A model generated the notes under the pieces. The model was not told where the DNA came from, did not search any database, and saw only the letters and a list, made by a program, of their open reading frames with translations. Shown here piece by piece: positions 10,029 to 21,164 of a stretch of 64,000 nt of DNA (within the stretch, counting starts at the first letter, position 1; each line of letters opens with the position of its first letter). Source of the stretch: Mesostigma viride (Eukaryota > Streptophyta > Mesostigmatophyceae > Mesostigmatales > Mesostigmataceae); assembly GCA_009746045.1 (NCBI GenBank), contig RPFO01000629.1:1-64000 (forward strand), written 5' to 3'. The position numbers and the translations under genes were made by a program.

Positions 10029-13000
10029 ATGTCGTCCTCCTATTCCGATTCTGTCAAGGCCACTCCCGTTTCACCCAAGATGACGGCGAACACCTCGCCG
10101 GACCGAACGGCAACGGAGGAGTTTCCTTCGTTGCAGTTCGGTCCCGTAAAAGATCTTGCGAGGTCCCCCCCCACCGAGTCCCCTCGCCCTCCAAGTCCAA
10201 CTTGCCCCCCAGCGAGTTGGACAGAATTATACCCCCCACCTCTCTCGCTGCTGCGTCTCGCGCTCCGTCCCGCTCTCCGCCCCGTAAGTCTCCATCGCCG
10301 CCCCCCAAGTCGGCCGGAGCTACTGCGTCCCGCTCGCCGCCCCGCAAGTCCCCCAAGTCCCCCGCAACTGCGACCCGTTCGCCGAACCGCAAGTCCCCCT
10401 CTCCGCCCAAAGTTCCCCCCGCTACCGCGTCCCGCTCTCCTTCTCGCAAGTCCCCCTCGCCGTCAACCAAGAACCCCGCAACTGCGTCCCGCTCGCCGTC
10501 CCGCTCTGCTTCCCCCAAGTCCCGCTCGCCGCCACCCAAGTCCCCCGCTGCTGCGTCCCGCTCGCCGTCCCCCAAGCATTCCAGTTCTAAGCGTAAGCCT
10601 GCGGCCGAGTGGGTAGAGGAAGACGACCGCACCAAAGAGCTCAGGAAGCTGAGGAAGTCTATCAGTGAGCTTGTTGAGGAGGACGAGCGCGATCAGACTA
10701 ACGGGAGGCCTGAAGACCCGGAATCGCCGGTTCGGGAGTCGCGTCAGAAGCGGTTGTCCGATTTGTTAGCAATGGCCGCAAGCTTTGCTGACGAATACGC
10801 GGCTCTCGACAAGAAGGACAAGGAGAAGGAGAAGGCGGAGAGGGAGGCCATCGAGAAGGCGGAGAGGGAGAGGGTGGAGAGGGAGGAGAAGGAGAGGCTG
10901 GAGAAGGCGGAGAGGGAGGAGGAGGAGAGGGAGTACAAGGAGAAAAAGGCTGCCCAGGAGAAGGAGCACAGGATCCTGGTGGCGAAGCAGAAGGAGGAGG
11001 CGAAGAAGAAGACGGAGGCGGCAGCGAAGGGAATTCTTGCGGAGGAGGCCGCTCTTTTTTTGCAGATGCGACAGGAGAGGATGAAGGCGGAAGAGGCCGC
11101 GAGGAAGATGGAGGAGGAGGCTGCGAGGAAGGGGAGGAGGCTGCGAAGGCAGTTGAGGGGGAGAAGGACGAGAACGGGAGCCCACCCCTTCTTCACGAAG
11201 GATTTTCAGTCGATTATCAGGTATGTTTATTAATGTGAGACGTACATTTTTCAGATGGCTTGAACGGCGTGTGTGTATCGTAGAAAGGGTGGGATTTTAT
11301 GTCATACATTGATCGTAAGGGTCTAGCTGCGGAGAGACGTTGACCTAGGAGTTAAGGTTGTTGACGACGACGATGTGTGGCCTTTTTTTTACTCTTGTTG
11401 TCTGCAGCCCGACACGCTGGCCATTCTGAAACAGTACCTGGCTCAGGCTGAGTCTGAGTCTGGGGTGAGTCGTAAAGCCGAAAAGGGCTTGAGAGGCTTG
11501 ATCCGCTTTCTTTCGGCCGAGATAGCGTTTGCAGAGAAGTCCGGTGTCGTCGTGGACCGTCCGGAGTCGGCAGACATAATTTGGAAGAACGACCGCCTGG
11601 GCCGTCTTGCATTGTTCGAAGCCACACAGCGAGCCATTCATGGGAAGAGGGTCGTTGGTGACGACATGTATGAGGTTTTGAAGATCGCGCAGTCGTGCAT
11701 CCTTAATCTGAAGGAGGATGTCGGACGTTACTTTCCCCGTCGTGCTTTAATATGGTCGACGCTCTTTGATGAGGTTGAAAAGTTCGAGGTCCACATTGGC
11801 TTCACATGCATCGAGGCTTCCTATATGGAAACCTTGAAAACCACTGCGTTGCATCAGCTCTTTAAACTCATGACTGGAGATATGAGAGCGGATTCGAGGG
11901 CTTCACTGTCGGAAGATGAAGTGTTTGATATTGTCAGGCAAGGATTTGTTGACACGTCCAACAGTGACTATATCGTAATTGTGCCGGGAAGAATGAATGA
12001 CGTAGGAGGATTGGAGGAGCGCGCACATGAAGTGATCGCGCATTTGGACATGGCAAGAGACCACTTACTGCAATCTTTTGTTAAGTGGCGGACTGACTTT
12101 CTTGTCAGCCCGGACGCCAGCCTTTCGCGGGAAGCGGTCGCTTTCTTTTTGGATTGGGCTGGACAGGTGATCCAAAGTTTCCGGCACCGGGAGGACTTCC
12201 ATGTTATTCAGACATATAAGCCATACCGGGAAGTCGTCCAGGAATGGTTGGATCAAATCTCGTTGGTTGATTGTCTCCAGAGTATCCGAACCAAGACAGA
12301 CACGGAGTGGTCTGATTTAGAGGCGGGAGGCCATTGGCAGTCCCTCGAGTTGTTCTTCGAGGCGGAATTGAGGCGGCAACTGGAAAAGGAGAGAGCCCAT
12401 CAAGTGCCGATATGGCCTTTGGGGAAGATTTTGAGGAGGTGGAAGTTCTACGTTTCGGTACGTTAACTTGCCGATATCGTTTATCGATTTGGGTTGTTTC
12501 CATTCCCTGAATAGGGCTCTATATGCTGACCAACCTTCATGGTTTGTCCTGTCATATCATGCAGGGGGGCTCCATGCCAGGGGACGTATCGGAGGATTTA
12601 CCTAATTTGTCAGACTTGGTTGATAAGGTGGGTGCTTGTCCGTCGAGTTTCCACGAGCATCTTACATGGGGTCTAGCTGCAGGTAGACCCTCACCCTTTT
12701 ATTGAGACTGACATGTTCGGCTAATTTCAACGGTGCCCCCAACCAATCTGTTGTCTTTTTTCAGGGGGCGGCTGCGGCGATGGCTGTTGACAGTGCTGGT
12801 ATTTGGTCTGGACTCGAGATGGAAATGGTAAGCATTAAACGATATCCGGATGTCTGCATTTCGCCTGAAGTTTTAGTGAGCGCATTATGCGAAATATACA
12901 AATATCGACTAATTTTGATTTCCAATGAGCTGTCGTATTCGGTGTTGACAGGCGGGGGGTTTGGCCTCAGCAGGCGCTGCCGGAGAGGAAGAAAACGCTG

Positions 13001-16000
13001 GAGGAGATGAGGATGGGGGGGATGAAAACGCTGGAGGAGATGAGGATGGGGGAGACGCTGAGGGAGAAGTGGCTGTGCAGGTACGTTCATCCGCCGCGAG
13101 TTCGTGTGATTTTTTTCGTGCTGAGGGGTATCTCCGCAGAGAGACGATGGTGCAACAATCGAACTGAGGTCAAGTCCCTTCTTGTTCGTTTTTTTTTGTA
13201 ATGCAGGCGGGGGCTGTCGCTGGGGGTACTGCGGGGGGAAGGCGGCGAAGCCTCCATTGACTGAGCATGAAAGGGAAAAGCTGGATTCCCGCAAGAAGGT
13301 TGCGAAGGATCATATTATTGCTGTTGGCCTGATCATGCTTAAGTCTCCGCCCGATGGCGTCGATTCGGAGGGACCTGCGGGGTCCGAGTTTCGCAAGTAC
13401 CTGACACGACTTGAGGCGGAAGTCGATGCCGATTTCGATACGGAGGTGTTGGGTGACGCTACCTTTAAGAGTGAATTGGCATATGAATTCGCAAATCTGG
13501 TGAAGTCGAAAGCCACCAAGAATTTCAAGTGGCAGCCTAAGGAGTACTCAGAGGCAAAGGTTGACAAGATCGAGAAATTCATGAAGGCTGATTTTCGTCG
13601 TCGGGCCGCTGAGGGAAAAAGGGCGCTGAATGCGGTGGCAAAGGCCAACAGTAAGAAGAACGCGGAGGCGAAGGCGGCGGAGAAGGAGGCGAAGAAGGCG
13701 GAGAAGGAGAAGGCTAAGGAGGCCAAGAAGCAGCAGAAAACTGGACAGGTACGATTGTTGTGAAAATTTAGACCTCTCGCTGCGGGTAGACGCTGACCGG
13801 CTGCGGGACTTGGTGTTTAGTGTCAGTAAGGTACTATTCCAACAGAACTTTGTTCGTCCCTGAACAGGATGTCGTGGTCGGCCTAAAGATTACTGACTTG
13901 AGCAAATCCTGCGGTCCTTTTCGATTTTTTACTTCAGGATGACGGGGGGGACGAAGACGCCACGGTGGAGAAGAAGTTACCTGGTCATGACGCCGTGTTC
14001 GCGCTGGTGAAGGATATGCTCAAGTACTGCTCGAGTAGGCGGATGGCGGACGTCGATGACCTGCCAAACTGGCCCGAGTTCTCCCCCTTTCTTGAGCTGC
14101 TCCGGTCACTCAACAAGCTTTTTAAGGAGGGGGTGCTCACGAGCAGTGGGAACCCGGACACCGACCCTATCATTGAAAGCTGGAAGCCTTCGAAAAAGGT
14201 CGACTCGAACAAGGAGGTCAGGGACCAGAACATCCGGAAGGCCAATACTCTCAGGGAAACGCGTTGGATTCGGCCGGCCGATTTTAAGCAGACCGGATGT
14301 TTCAGTATGCGGATCCAGACGGTCAACGCGCTTATTTTGCCAGAGGCTTTGAGGCAGCGGCGTTTAAACCTTGAAACCATTAAGGAGAACGGCCGCATTC
14401 TCCTCAATGCGCGGGACAACGCCTTGCACTTCAAGGTTGTTGTCCCGGTCTGGCAGTTCCCTTTCCAGGCGCTTGCCGAATCTCAACCTGACCTGTTCGA
14501 CAAGCAAATCTTGTGCATGCCGGATTTCGTCAAGTGGCTGAAGCATTCACCACGGCGCCAAGATTGACGCGGAGGATGTGGGGTCCAGGTACTTCCGGCC
14601 CCTTTCGGATACTGAAGTCGACGTGTGGCTTAACACGGAGTCCACCACCTCTTTCCTCGCGAGAGGACTTGAGTGGCGTACCTACGCCAGGGTGGACGAG
14701 GTGGAAGCAGTTTTGCCTCAGGAGATCGAGGGCAGTCGGCAAGTTTTCAACCTGCTGTGCAATACTGCGATGAAGTCCTACGATCCGAAATTTTTTGAGG
14801 AACGGGTACCGGTACCGTATCTGGTTCTCCGGTACGCGGTGGTGGATGGGAACCACTACTTTAAGGGGTTAAAGTCGTTTCTCAGGGGGCCGGATGGCGG
14901 GTGGGGAGAGGTTCGGGCAATGATGTGCGAGGGTGGGGCGGAGTCCAATTTCGCAAATACTCCTAAGGAGGCGGAGCACGCCTTCCAGGACCTGTTGCGG
15001 AAATTCCGTGGTGGTTACATGGGTACGAACGTCATTCTTCTCAAGGGTGGCGACCTGCTCCCGTCGTGGAGTGAGCTGCGAAATCTACCTAAGGCAAAAG
15101 AAGATGTAAGCTATCTATTTTGGCAGGGTCTAGCTGCGGGTAGACCCTCGGAATTTTCGTGGTTGTTTTTTGTGTGCGCTTCAAGTTTTTTGCGAGGGTC
15201 TCGCTGCAGCTAGACCCTCTCCTTTTTTTTGTTGGAATTTTCGTTGCGTATTGTCGGCCGTTTCTTTTTCGAATTTTGTTAGGGTCTATCCGCAGCTATA
15301 CCCCTCGCCTTTTATGACTGAGTTTTGTCGTTGCTCGCTCGATGTTAATTGATGTCGCAGGCGGTGCTGACCGGCAAGCTGGAGAAGCTGTTCGACATCG
15401 CCAAGGGGGCGAATTCGGAGGACTTAGCCGTGGCGGATCGTACGCTGGGCCAGGCGTTGCTTGACGTGTGGAACTACAACAAGCTATATCTATACGGCAA
15501 AGTCACGCGTGGGAAGGGCCACTATATTGCGGATGGCCACTACACCAATCTGCTCACGTACATCCTCCCGGCTATGCGGCAAGCGGGGGGAAGGGAAGGG
15601 AATGTGGAGCCGGCAGCGGTGGATGTACACGAGGAGGAAGCAGAAGGAAAGAAAAAGCCGGCCCACAGCATTGCTTCAGTGCATTCCGCTTACAGTCGCA
15701 CGCTGGCCAACACGTTTCTCCGTCTGACACAGGAGCAGACTGATGATCCTGCCTCAACGAAACCCGCGCCTGAGGAGGTGATGATGCAAAGGTGCAAATT
15801 CGCGAATGCAGAGGGGGAGAAGAAAGGCCAGAAGGTCTCTTGGACTTCTTTCAGGAACTTGGCCAGCCTTCCTATGATGGACGCCGTGATCGATTGCATC
15901 ATGAGCTGCCAGGTTGGACCGGAAAAGCTCACCAAGTTGGTGGAGATCGCCAAGGATGTGCTGGAGTGCCTGCGGCTGACCATTTGCGCCAGATTCAAGG

Positions 16001-18549
16001 AGGATGAGACGCTGGAAGCGCAATGCAAGGACGCAAAGGGCAAGGAGTTTGTGGCGTCTCATATTTTCGAACTCGTCTTCAATCTCCATCCTCTCGCTCG
16101 GCCGGTCGGCAGGAAGGAGATTGTGGCCAGATACCGGGAATTTTGGGATGTGGCCGTCATCATAACGAGGAACATCGCCTACCTTCTTAAAGCCAAAAAA
16201 CACGCCGCACATCTGAGGATTCCGAGAAAGGATCTCAGTAATGGCAAGATCGACTTTCAGGAGATTCTGCTAAAAGAGAGCGAGGACAAGACGGTGGGTT
16301 TGGCACTTTTGGCTCCGGAAGCGTTCAGGAAGTACGCTCCAAAAGTTGGATTACTCGAAGGGGGGTGAAGGAGGCGGCGATGAAGGGGCCGGTGAAGGGG
16401 CTGGAGAAGGGAAGGGAAGGGGAAGGGGAAGGGGAAGGAGACGGAGGCGAAGAAGGAGGAGGAGGCGAAGGAGGAGGAGGAGTGGGACGTGAAGTATGAG
16501 TGGCAGAGTGTGGACTGGGGCCGTCGCCGGGTCTGGTTTTGCTGTCAGGCTAGACGGTGATGATGATGACAAGTCGCTCGTCAAGCAGGTGGCAGGCGAG
16601 GTTGCCTCAGCTTCAGCCCGCCCCTTTCCCTTGGGCAGGTCCCTTCCGTGCCTGAGCCTGCTGAACTTGGCGAACATTTGGGGTGATAAGTGGAGTAACT
16701 TTCAGAGAGGGTGGTGGGCGTTCGGTCCTTGCCCGACAGCTTCGTCCATTCCCCAACCGGGCGGGATGTACGATAATGTGCTGAAGGCTTGCGCCCACGA
16801 CTTTTTCTCCAGGTTCGAACCGATGGTGATCGTGTTTGGTACCGAGACGGAGATTAAGGGGTTTCAAGAGATAGTGGAAAGGATCGGGAAAGGGAGTGAA
16901 TTGTGGGAGCGGCTTGAACAGGGGGAAGGTGATGGGGGGCCTAGGCTCGGAAGGGCGAAGAAGCGAAAAGCTTCCCACGAAGCTGGGGGATCGTCCGCCG
17001 TGGTGGAGAGGGATGACCAACAGTTGTTGGAGGGAGGGGATGGAGGGGATGGAGGTCCGGCAGGAGGGTCTAACCGCGGAGAGACCCCCGTCGAGGTCAG
17101 AACGCAGCAGGCCGAACAGAGACGGGGCCTGAAGGTGATTCGGATCCGCCTGCGGCGAAGAAGCCCGCTTCTCAAGTGACTCGACGGGCAGTCGTGTCAC
17201 TTGTTGAGGATGATGGAGGTGGGCCTTCCAAGCCTGCCGCGTCGCAGCCCGTTTTTCAGGTTCCGAAGAAGCAGCTTCGGGTTCCCCCGGCGACTCTGCC
17301 CACCCCGGCGCCTCTGCCCAGTTCTCAGGTACCGAAGAAGCAGCTTCGGGTTCCCCCGCCGACTCTGGCCATTTCTCAGGTACCGAAGAAGCAGCTTCGT
17401 AAGCCAGTTGTGGCAGTGGCTGATTCGGACGACGATGCTGAGGAGGAGGAGGAGGAGGAGGACGACGATGCTGAGGAGGAGGAGGGGGAGGAGGAGGAGG
17501 AGGAGGAGGAGGAGGAGCAGCACGTTGCTACCAAGAAATCCGCCAAGGGTGGGAAGGCTGCGGAGCACGTTGCTTCCAAGAAATCGGCCAAGGTGGGGAA
17601 GCCTCCCAAGCCTGCCCTGCCTCAGAAACGGCGTCGAAAAGCAGTTGTGCTTTCAGATTCGGACGATGAGGAGGAGAAGGAGGAGGAGGATGGCGGCGGA
17701 GAGGAGGAGGACGGGGGAAAGGAGCGCGTTGCTTCCAAGAAGTTACCCAAGACCGCGAAGACTGCCAAGGTTGCCGAGCCCGCCAAACCCGCCCCGGCGC
17801 CTGCCCCCCACCCCCAGACGGGGTCTACCTGCGAGCAGAGGTCGAAGGAAAAGGCCAAAAAGGGTAAGAAAAAATCTGCGAGTGAATTCTGGTATGTAGA
17901 GTGTTTTGATTTTTCACGGTTGGCAGTCCGATTTCTACTAACTCGATTTTAGTCATGCGTTGATGGCATGATCGGTTTGCTCGCAGGTAATGAGGATGTG
18001 GAGCAGTTACTTCGCTTGGCTAATGTGGCGGTGGGCTTCGGACCAGCGGCTGTACATGCTGACACTTCCGGACGGGAGGAGCCTAAGGGGGCGGAAGACA
18101 GTCAGGCGGGCGATGAGGATGATGACAAGCCCACGTTGGAAATGAGACTTATGGACGGGGAAATGGGGTTCGGAGCACCAGAGGCCTTTTGGTGTGATGG
18201 GTGGACTTTAGCCATTATGCAAGCAGGGAACAAGGATACGGCTACGCCAATGTATGCCAAGCTAGAAGACGTCATGCTTTATGGGCAGGTGTCTGGATAC
18301 GACACCAAGTGGAGGGACGTCGCATTTAAGTTTTTCGCTGAGGGGGAGAAGGGAGGGAAGTTGAAGAACAAGTTGTGGTGGATGCCGCTGGACTACGCGA
18401 TGAAGGTGGTAAAGCTGACGGATGGCAAGAGCTGGAAGGATGTGGAAGTCTGGGCGCCTGCAAAGGAGATCGATAAGAAGAGGAGGAACTCGAAAACGGA
18501 ACAGCAGATCGCGGAAGCGAAATTACGGAAGAGGCCCTCGAAAGTGTGA
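10029..18549 (+). CDS. Multi-exon gene of unknown function: coiled-coil, Lys/Glu- and Ser/Pro-rich
   Basis: Exons inferred from GT-AG sites: 10029-11220, 11408-12457, 12565-12627, 12765-12827, 12952-13080, 13207-13748, 13938-15105, 15361-17863, 17987-18549. Introns up to exon 8 are phase 0; the last is phase 1. The N-terminus has SRSPPRKSP-like repeats, then a long Glu/Lys/Arg coiled coil (about 10780-11130). Exon 2 encodes an alpha-helical globular domain of about 350 residues. Exons 6-8 are mixed globular and charged. Exon 8 has three VPKKQLR repeats (about 17250-17405) and acidic runs. The terminal exon looks globular (MRLMDGEMGFGAPEAFWCDG). No family is recognised. Frames break at the C8 run 10165-10172, near 11110-11140, at the G6 run 13233-13238, near 14545-14560, and at least twice in 16360-17110. 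Exon 6 (542 bp) and exon 7 (1168 bp) are not multiples of three although phase 0 on both sides. It may be one very large gene or two. Confidence 0.55.
11319..11339. repeat. Palindrome copy in intron 1 of the unknown gene
   Basis: Left half GGGTCTAGCTGC, right half GGAGAGACG; it lies within intron 11221-11407. Confidence 0.75.
12669..12690. repeat. Palindrome copy in intron 3
   Basis: Left half GGGTCTAGCTGC, right half AGGTAGACCC; it lies within intron 12628-12764, between two exons that are both exactly 63 bp. Confidence 0.85.
13125..13145. repeat. Degenerate palindrome in intron 5
   Basis: GGGGTATCTCCGC joined to AGAGAGACG, inside intron 13081-13206. Confidence 0.65.
13771..13792. repeat. 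Degenerate palindrome in intron 6
   Basis: GACCTCTCGCTGC joined to GGGTAGACG, inside intron 13749-13937. It uses the same TCTCGCTGC / GGGTAGA combination as the copy at 9488. Confidence 0.6.
15126..15303. repeat. Three palindromes in intron 7
   Basis: Copies lie at 15126-15147 (GGGTCTAGCTGC with GGGTAGACCC), 15196-15217 (GGGTCTCGCTGC with AGCTAGACCC) and 15282-15303 (GGGTCTATCCGC with AGCTATACCC). All are inside intron 15106-15360. Confidence 0.85.
17066..17087. repeat. Palindrome copy in an apparently coding region
   Basis: GGGTCTAACCGC with GGAGAGACCC. This is the only good copy inside a stretch read as exon, and it lies close to a frame change. It could mark an unrecognised intron or a late insertion. 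Confidence 0.7.
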
Positions 18550-18786
18550 GGGAAAGTTAGCACTTGGACATGCGCTGGCAATGCTCGTCCTATGGTTAAT
18601 ACAAAGGTTAGGATGATGTCGAGTCTCTCCACGTAAAATTTACATGAATTACTAACTTTCAAGCCTCTCGATGTGGAATGTACGCTCAAATTGACATGAA
18701 TTAAGCATTATGACACCAAATTAGCTCGAAAATACGCGATCGGACGCCAAATTCGCGCGAAAAAAAGATATCGGACGATTGAAACT
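18550..18786. other. Short spacer between two plus-strand frames
   Basis: AT-richer DNA with two loosely similar pieces (acatgaatta at about 18641 and 18692). No gene is seen. Confidence 0.4.
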
Positions 18787-20234
18787 AGCGTTTTTTTCTT
18801 GCAAAATGCGCCAAAAATGACCCCATTCCGCGTGGGACCACCCCGCCGCCTCCGGTGGCCAAGAAGGTTGTACCGCCGCCCCCTCCCGTTCCCAAGCAGC
18901 CTGTCATGCCGCCCCCTCCGGTGGCCAAGAAGGTTGTACCGCCGCCCCCTCCCGTTGGCACGCAGCCTGTCATGCCGCCCCCTCCGGTGCCCAGCAACGC
19001 TGTGCAGCCGTCCGGGCCTCCGGTGCCCAACAACACCATGGAGCCGCCCACTCCGGTGCCCAAGCTGGCCGACCTGCCAATGCCGGATGGTCTCCCGCCT
19101 GCTCGTGTGCCTGCCATCAAGCCAGATGTCTTCGAGCCCATCACGTCGCGCCCCGCCATCAACAAGCCGGCCGCCAGCAACAAGCCGGCCGCCAGCAAGA
19201 AGCCGGCCGCCATCAAGAAGCCGGCTGCAAAGCGAAAGCTTCCTAGTGGTCCCATGGACTTGGGGCTTGCGCACTATCTGAGCACCTTACTGCCAACCGC
19301 GGTGGTTCAAGAGCGACCGGGCCCTGGTGGTTTCGGAGAAGCACTGCACGGGGCCTTCGTGGCACATAGGTACAAGTACGAGCGCGATGGGGCGCGGCCG
19401 GCTGCGTATGTTTGGGAGCCTGGCAAAGTGGTGGAGGTGAAGCCGAAGCTCAAGGCCCCTTACGGCACGCGGTTTGTGGAGCGCGATGGGGGCTCGCAAA
19501 TGCTGTTTGTTGACTTTGCCACGATGCATTACGGTGACGCCGAGGGCAACGAGAATGCGTGGGTCCTTCTGGGCAACGTCACTGACGACGACCTTTGAGG
19601 CGCACGTGCGAAATTGAAGGAGAGTTGGGGGCCAGCAGAGGAGAAGGAGGAGGTGTCGGATGAGTATGTACCGGCCAAGCGAGCGCGGGCGCCACCCAAG
19701 GAGAAGGCGTCTGCCGGTGCTCCCTCCGCGCCAGCGATCCCGCCTGCCTCTAGCTCTTCGACCGCAACGGCGTCTGCCGGTGCTCCCTCCGCGCCAGCGA
19801 TCCCGCCTGCCTCCAGCTCTTCGACCGCAACAGCGTCTGCCGGTGCTCCCTCCGCGCCAGCGATCCCGCCTGCCTCTAGCTCTCCGGCCGCAACAGCGTC
19901 TGCCGGTGCTCCCTCCGCGCCAGCGATCCCGCCTGCCTCTAGCCCTTCGCCCGCAATGGCGTCTGCCGGTGCTCCCTCCGCGCCAGCGATCCCGCCTGCC
20001 TCTAGCCCTTCGCCCGCAACGGCGTCTGCCGATGCTCCCTCCGCGCCAGCAATCCCGCCTGCCTCTAGTCCTTCGCCCGCAACGGCGTCTGCCGATGCTC
20101 CCTCCGCGCCAGATCTCACCGAGGCGGAACTGGAGCTTGCCGCGATCAAGGCCATGATGGCAAAAGCGCAGCGGAAAGTTGAGCTGGAGCGGCAAGCAAT
20201 GGAGTCCCTGAGTCAGACTCCTGATCCGGTATAA
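18787..20234 (+). pseudogene. Pro/Ala-rich protein frame split by one in-frame TGA, no ATG at its start
   Basis: One frame runs from after the TAG at 18786 to the TAA at 20232, interrupted only by TGA at 19596. The first part carries repeated VAKKVVPPPPPVP / PVMPPPPV motifs, a KPAA(S/I)KKPA basic tract, and a non-repetitive domain of about 110 residues (AHYLSTLLPTAVVQERPGPG to GNENAWVLLGNVTDDD). After the stop come EEKEEVSDEYVPAKRARAPP, six 21-residue repeats (SAGAPSAPAIPPAS type, about 19705-20110) and a helical tail (LTEAELELAAIKAMMAKAQR). No in-frame ATG precedes the Pro-rich start, so the 5' end is missing or lies in another exon. Function is unknown. The simplest reading is a decayed gene; readthrough or an unseen splice around the TGA is possible. 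Confidence 0.5.
19705..20110 (+). repeat. 63-bp coding tandem repeat, six units
   Basis: Units encode SAGAPSAPAIPPASS plus STATA/SPATA. They keep frame and vary at synonymous and conservative positions. The last two units carry SADAPSAP. Confidence 0.85.
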
Positions 20235-20780
20235 TTTAGTGGAATGTTTTTTCTGAAGCACGTTTCAGCTATGTAGTGATGTGGTGTTGTCAACCCCAAT
20301 TGCCATGTGCGTATATTTTTGTTACTCATGTATGTATCACTCTCATGCTAGGTCATGCATCATACCCACAGGCATAACCCATTTCACCATAGGATGTTTT
20401 GCTGGACAACAACTATCTGCCGTGCCTGACTGCCCCCCCCCCCCTGCCTTGCTGCCCTTGTGTCCTCTTCAATGGTGGTGCTCTAGATCTGTGTGCCTGC
20501 AGGCCTCCAGAGCATGAGTGCTGGCAACTGTGTGGCTTTGTTCATGCAAAGAAGCATCATTGATCATGATGACACCTGAAGAAGAAGTAAATTAATTGGC
20601 TGGGCTTGATGCGGCCTGTGTTATTTCACAATGGTGTAAACGTATCGATGAGACGCCCAATGTGGGGCTAAATCCTCATTGTAAATCAAGAGAGACAACT
20701 GTTAATGGGATGTATTATTATTTCTAATAAAGAAACCATTTGGAATGATGGCCTGTTAAGCTGTTCTTAACAGTGCTTGT
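20235..20780. other. Intergenic; possible right boundary of the left block
   Basis: No gene is recognised. An AATAAAGAAACC sequence near 20726 could be a polyadenylation region. The palindrome family was last seen at 17.1 kb and the left-type coding ends at 20234, so the block boundary is probably here. No terminal repeat was identified. Confidence 0.35.
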
Positions 20781-20815
20781 GTTGTAATGCTGGCAAAATC
20801 TGCATTTTCCCCTTT

Positions 20816-21160
20816 TTTATCACTGTCATTTTTACCACTTTGTGGTATTTTTTTACCACCCTCATTTTTACCACTTTGTGGCGTGTTTTTACCACCCTCA
20901 CTTTTACCACTTTGTGGCGTGTTTTTACCACCCTCGCTTTTACCACTTTGTGGTATTTTTTACCACTTTGACAGTAAAGTGGTAAAACTGAGGTGGTAAA
21001 AGGTGGTAAAACGATTTTACCACATGCTTTTCTCCTAGCGTTTTCCCACCTTTTTACCACTTTTTACCACTTTTTACCACTTTTTACCACTTTTTACCAC
21101 TTTTTACCACTTTTCACCACTTTTTACCACTTTTTACCACCCACTTTTACCACTTTTACG
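20816..21160. repeat. TTTTTACCAC-based repeat array
   Basis: Units of about 38 bp built from TTTTACCACTTTGTGG and a CACCCTC spacer pass into a simple TTTTTACCAC 10-mer run (about 21050-21140). One inverted stretch (GTGGTAAAA, about 20977-21010) sits in the middle, so the array can fold back on itself. Confidence 0.85.
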
Positions 21161-21164
21161 GTTC

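Noticed and set aside
10054-10635. Antisense Gly/Asp/Glu-rich frame opposite the Ser-Pro exon
   Set aside because: It mirrors the sense low-complexity codons; the sense frame connects through consensus splice sites to further coding exons.
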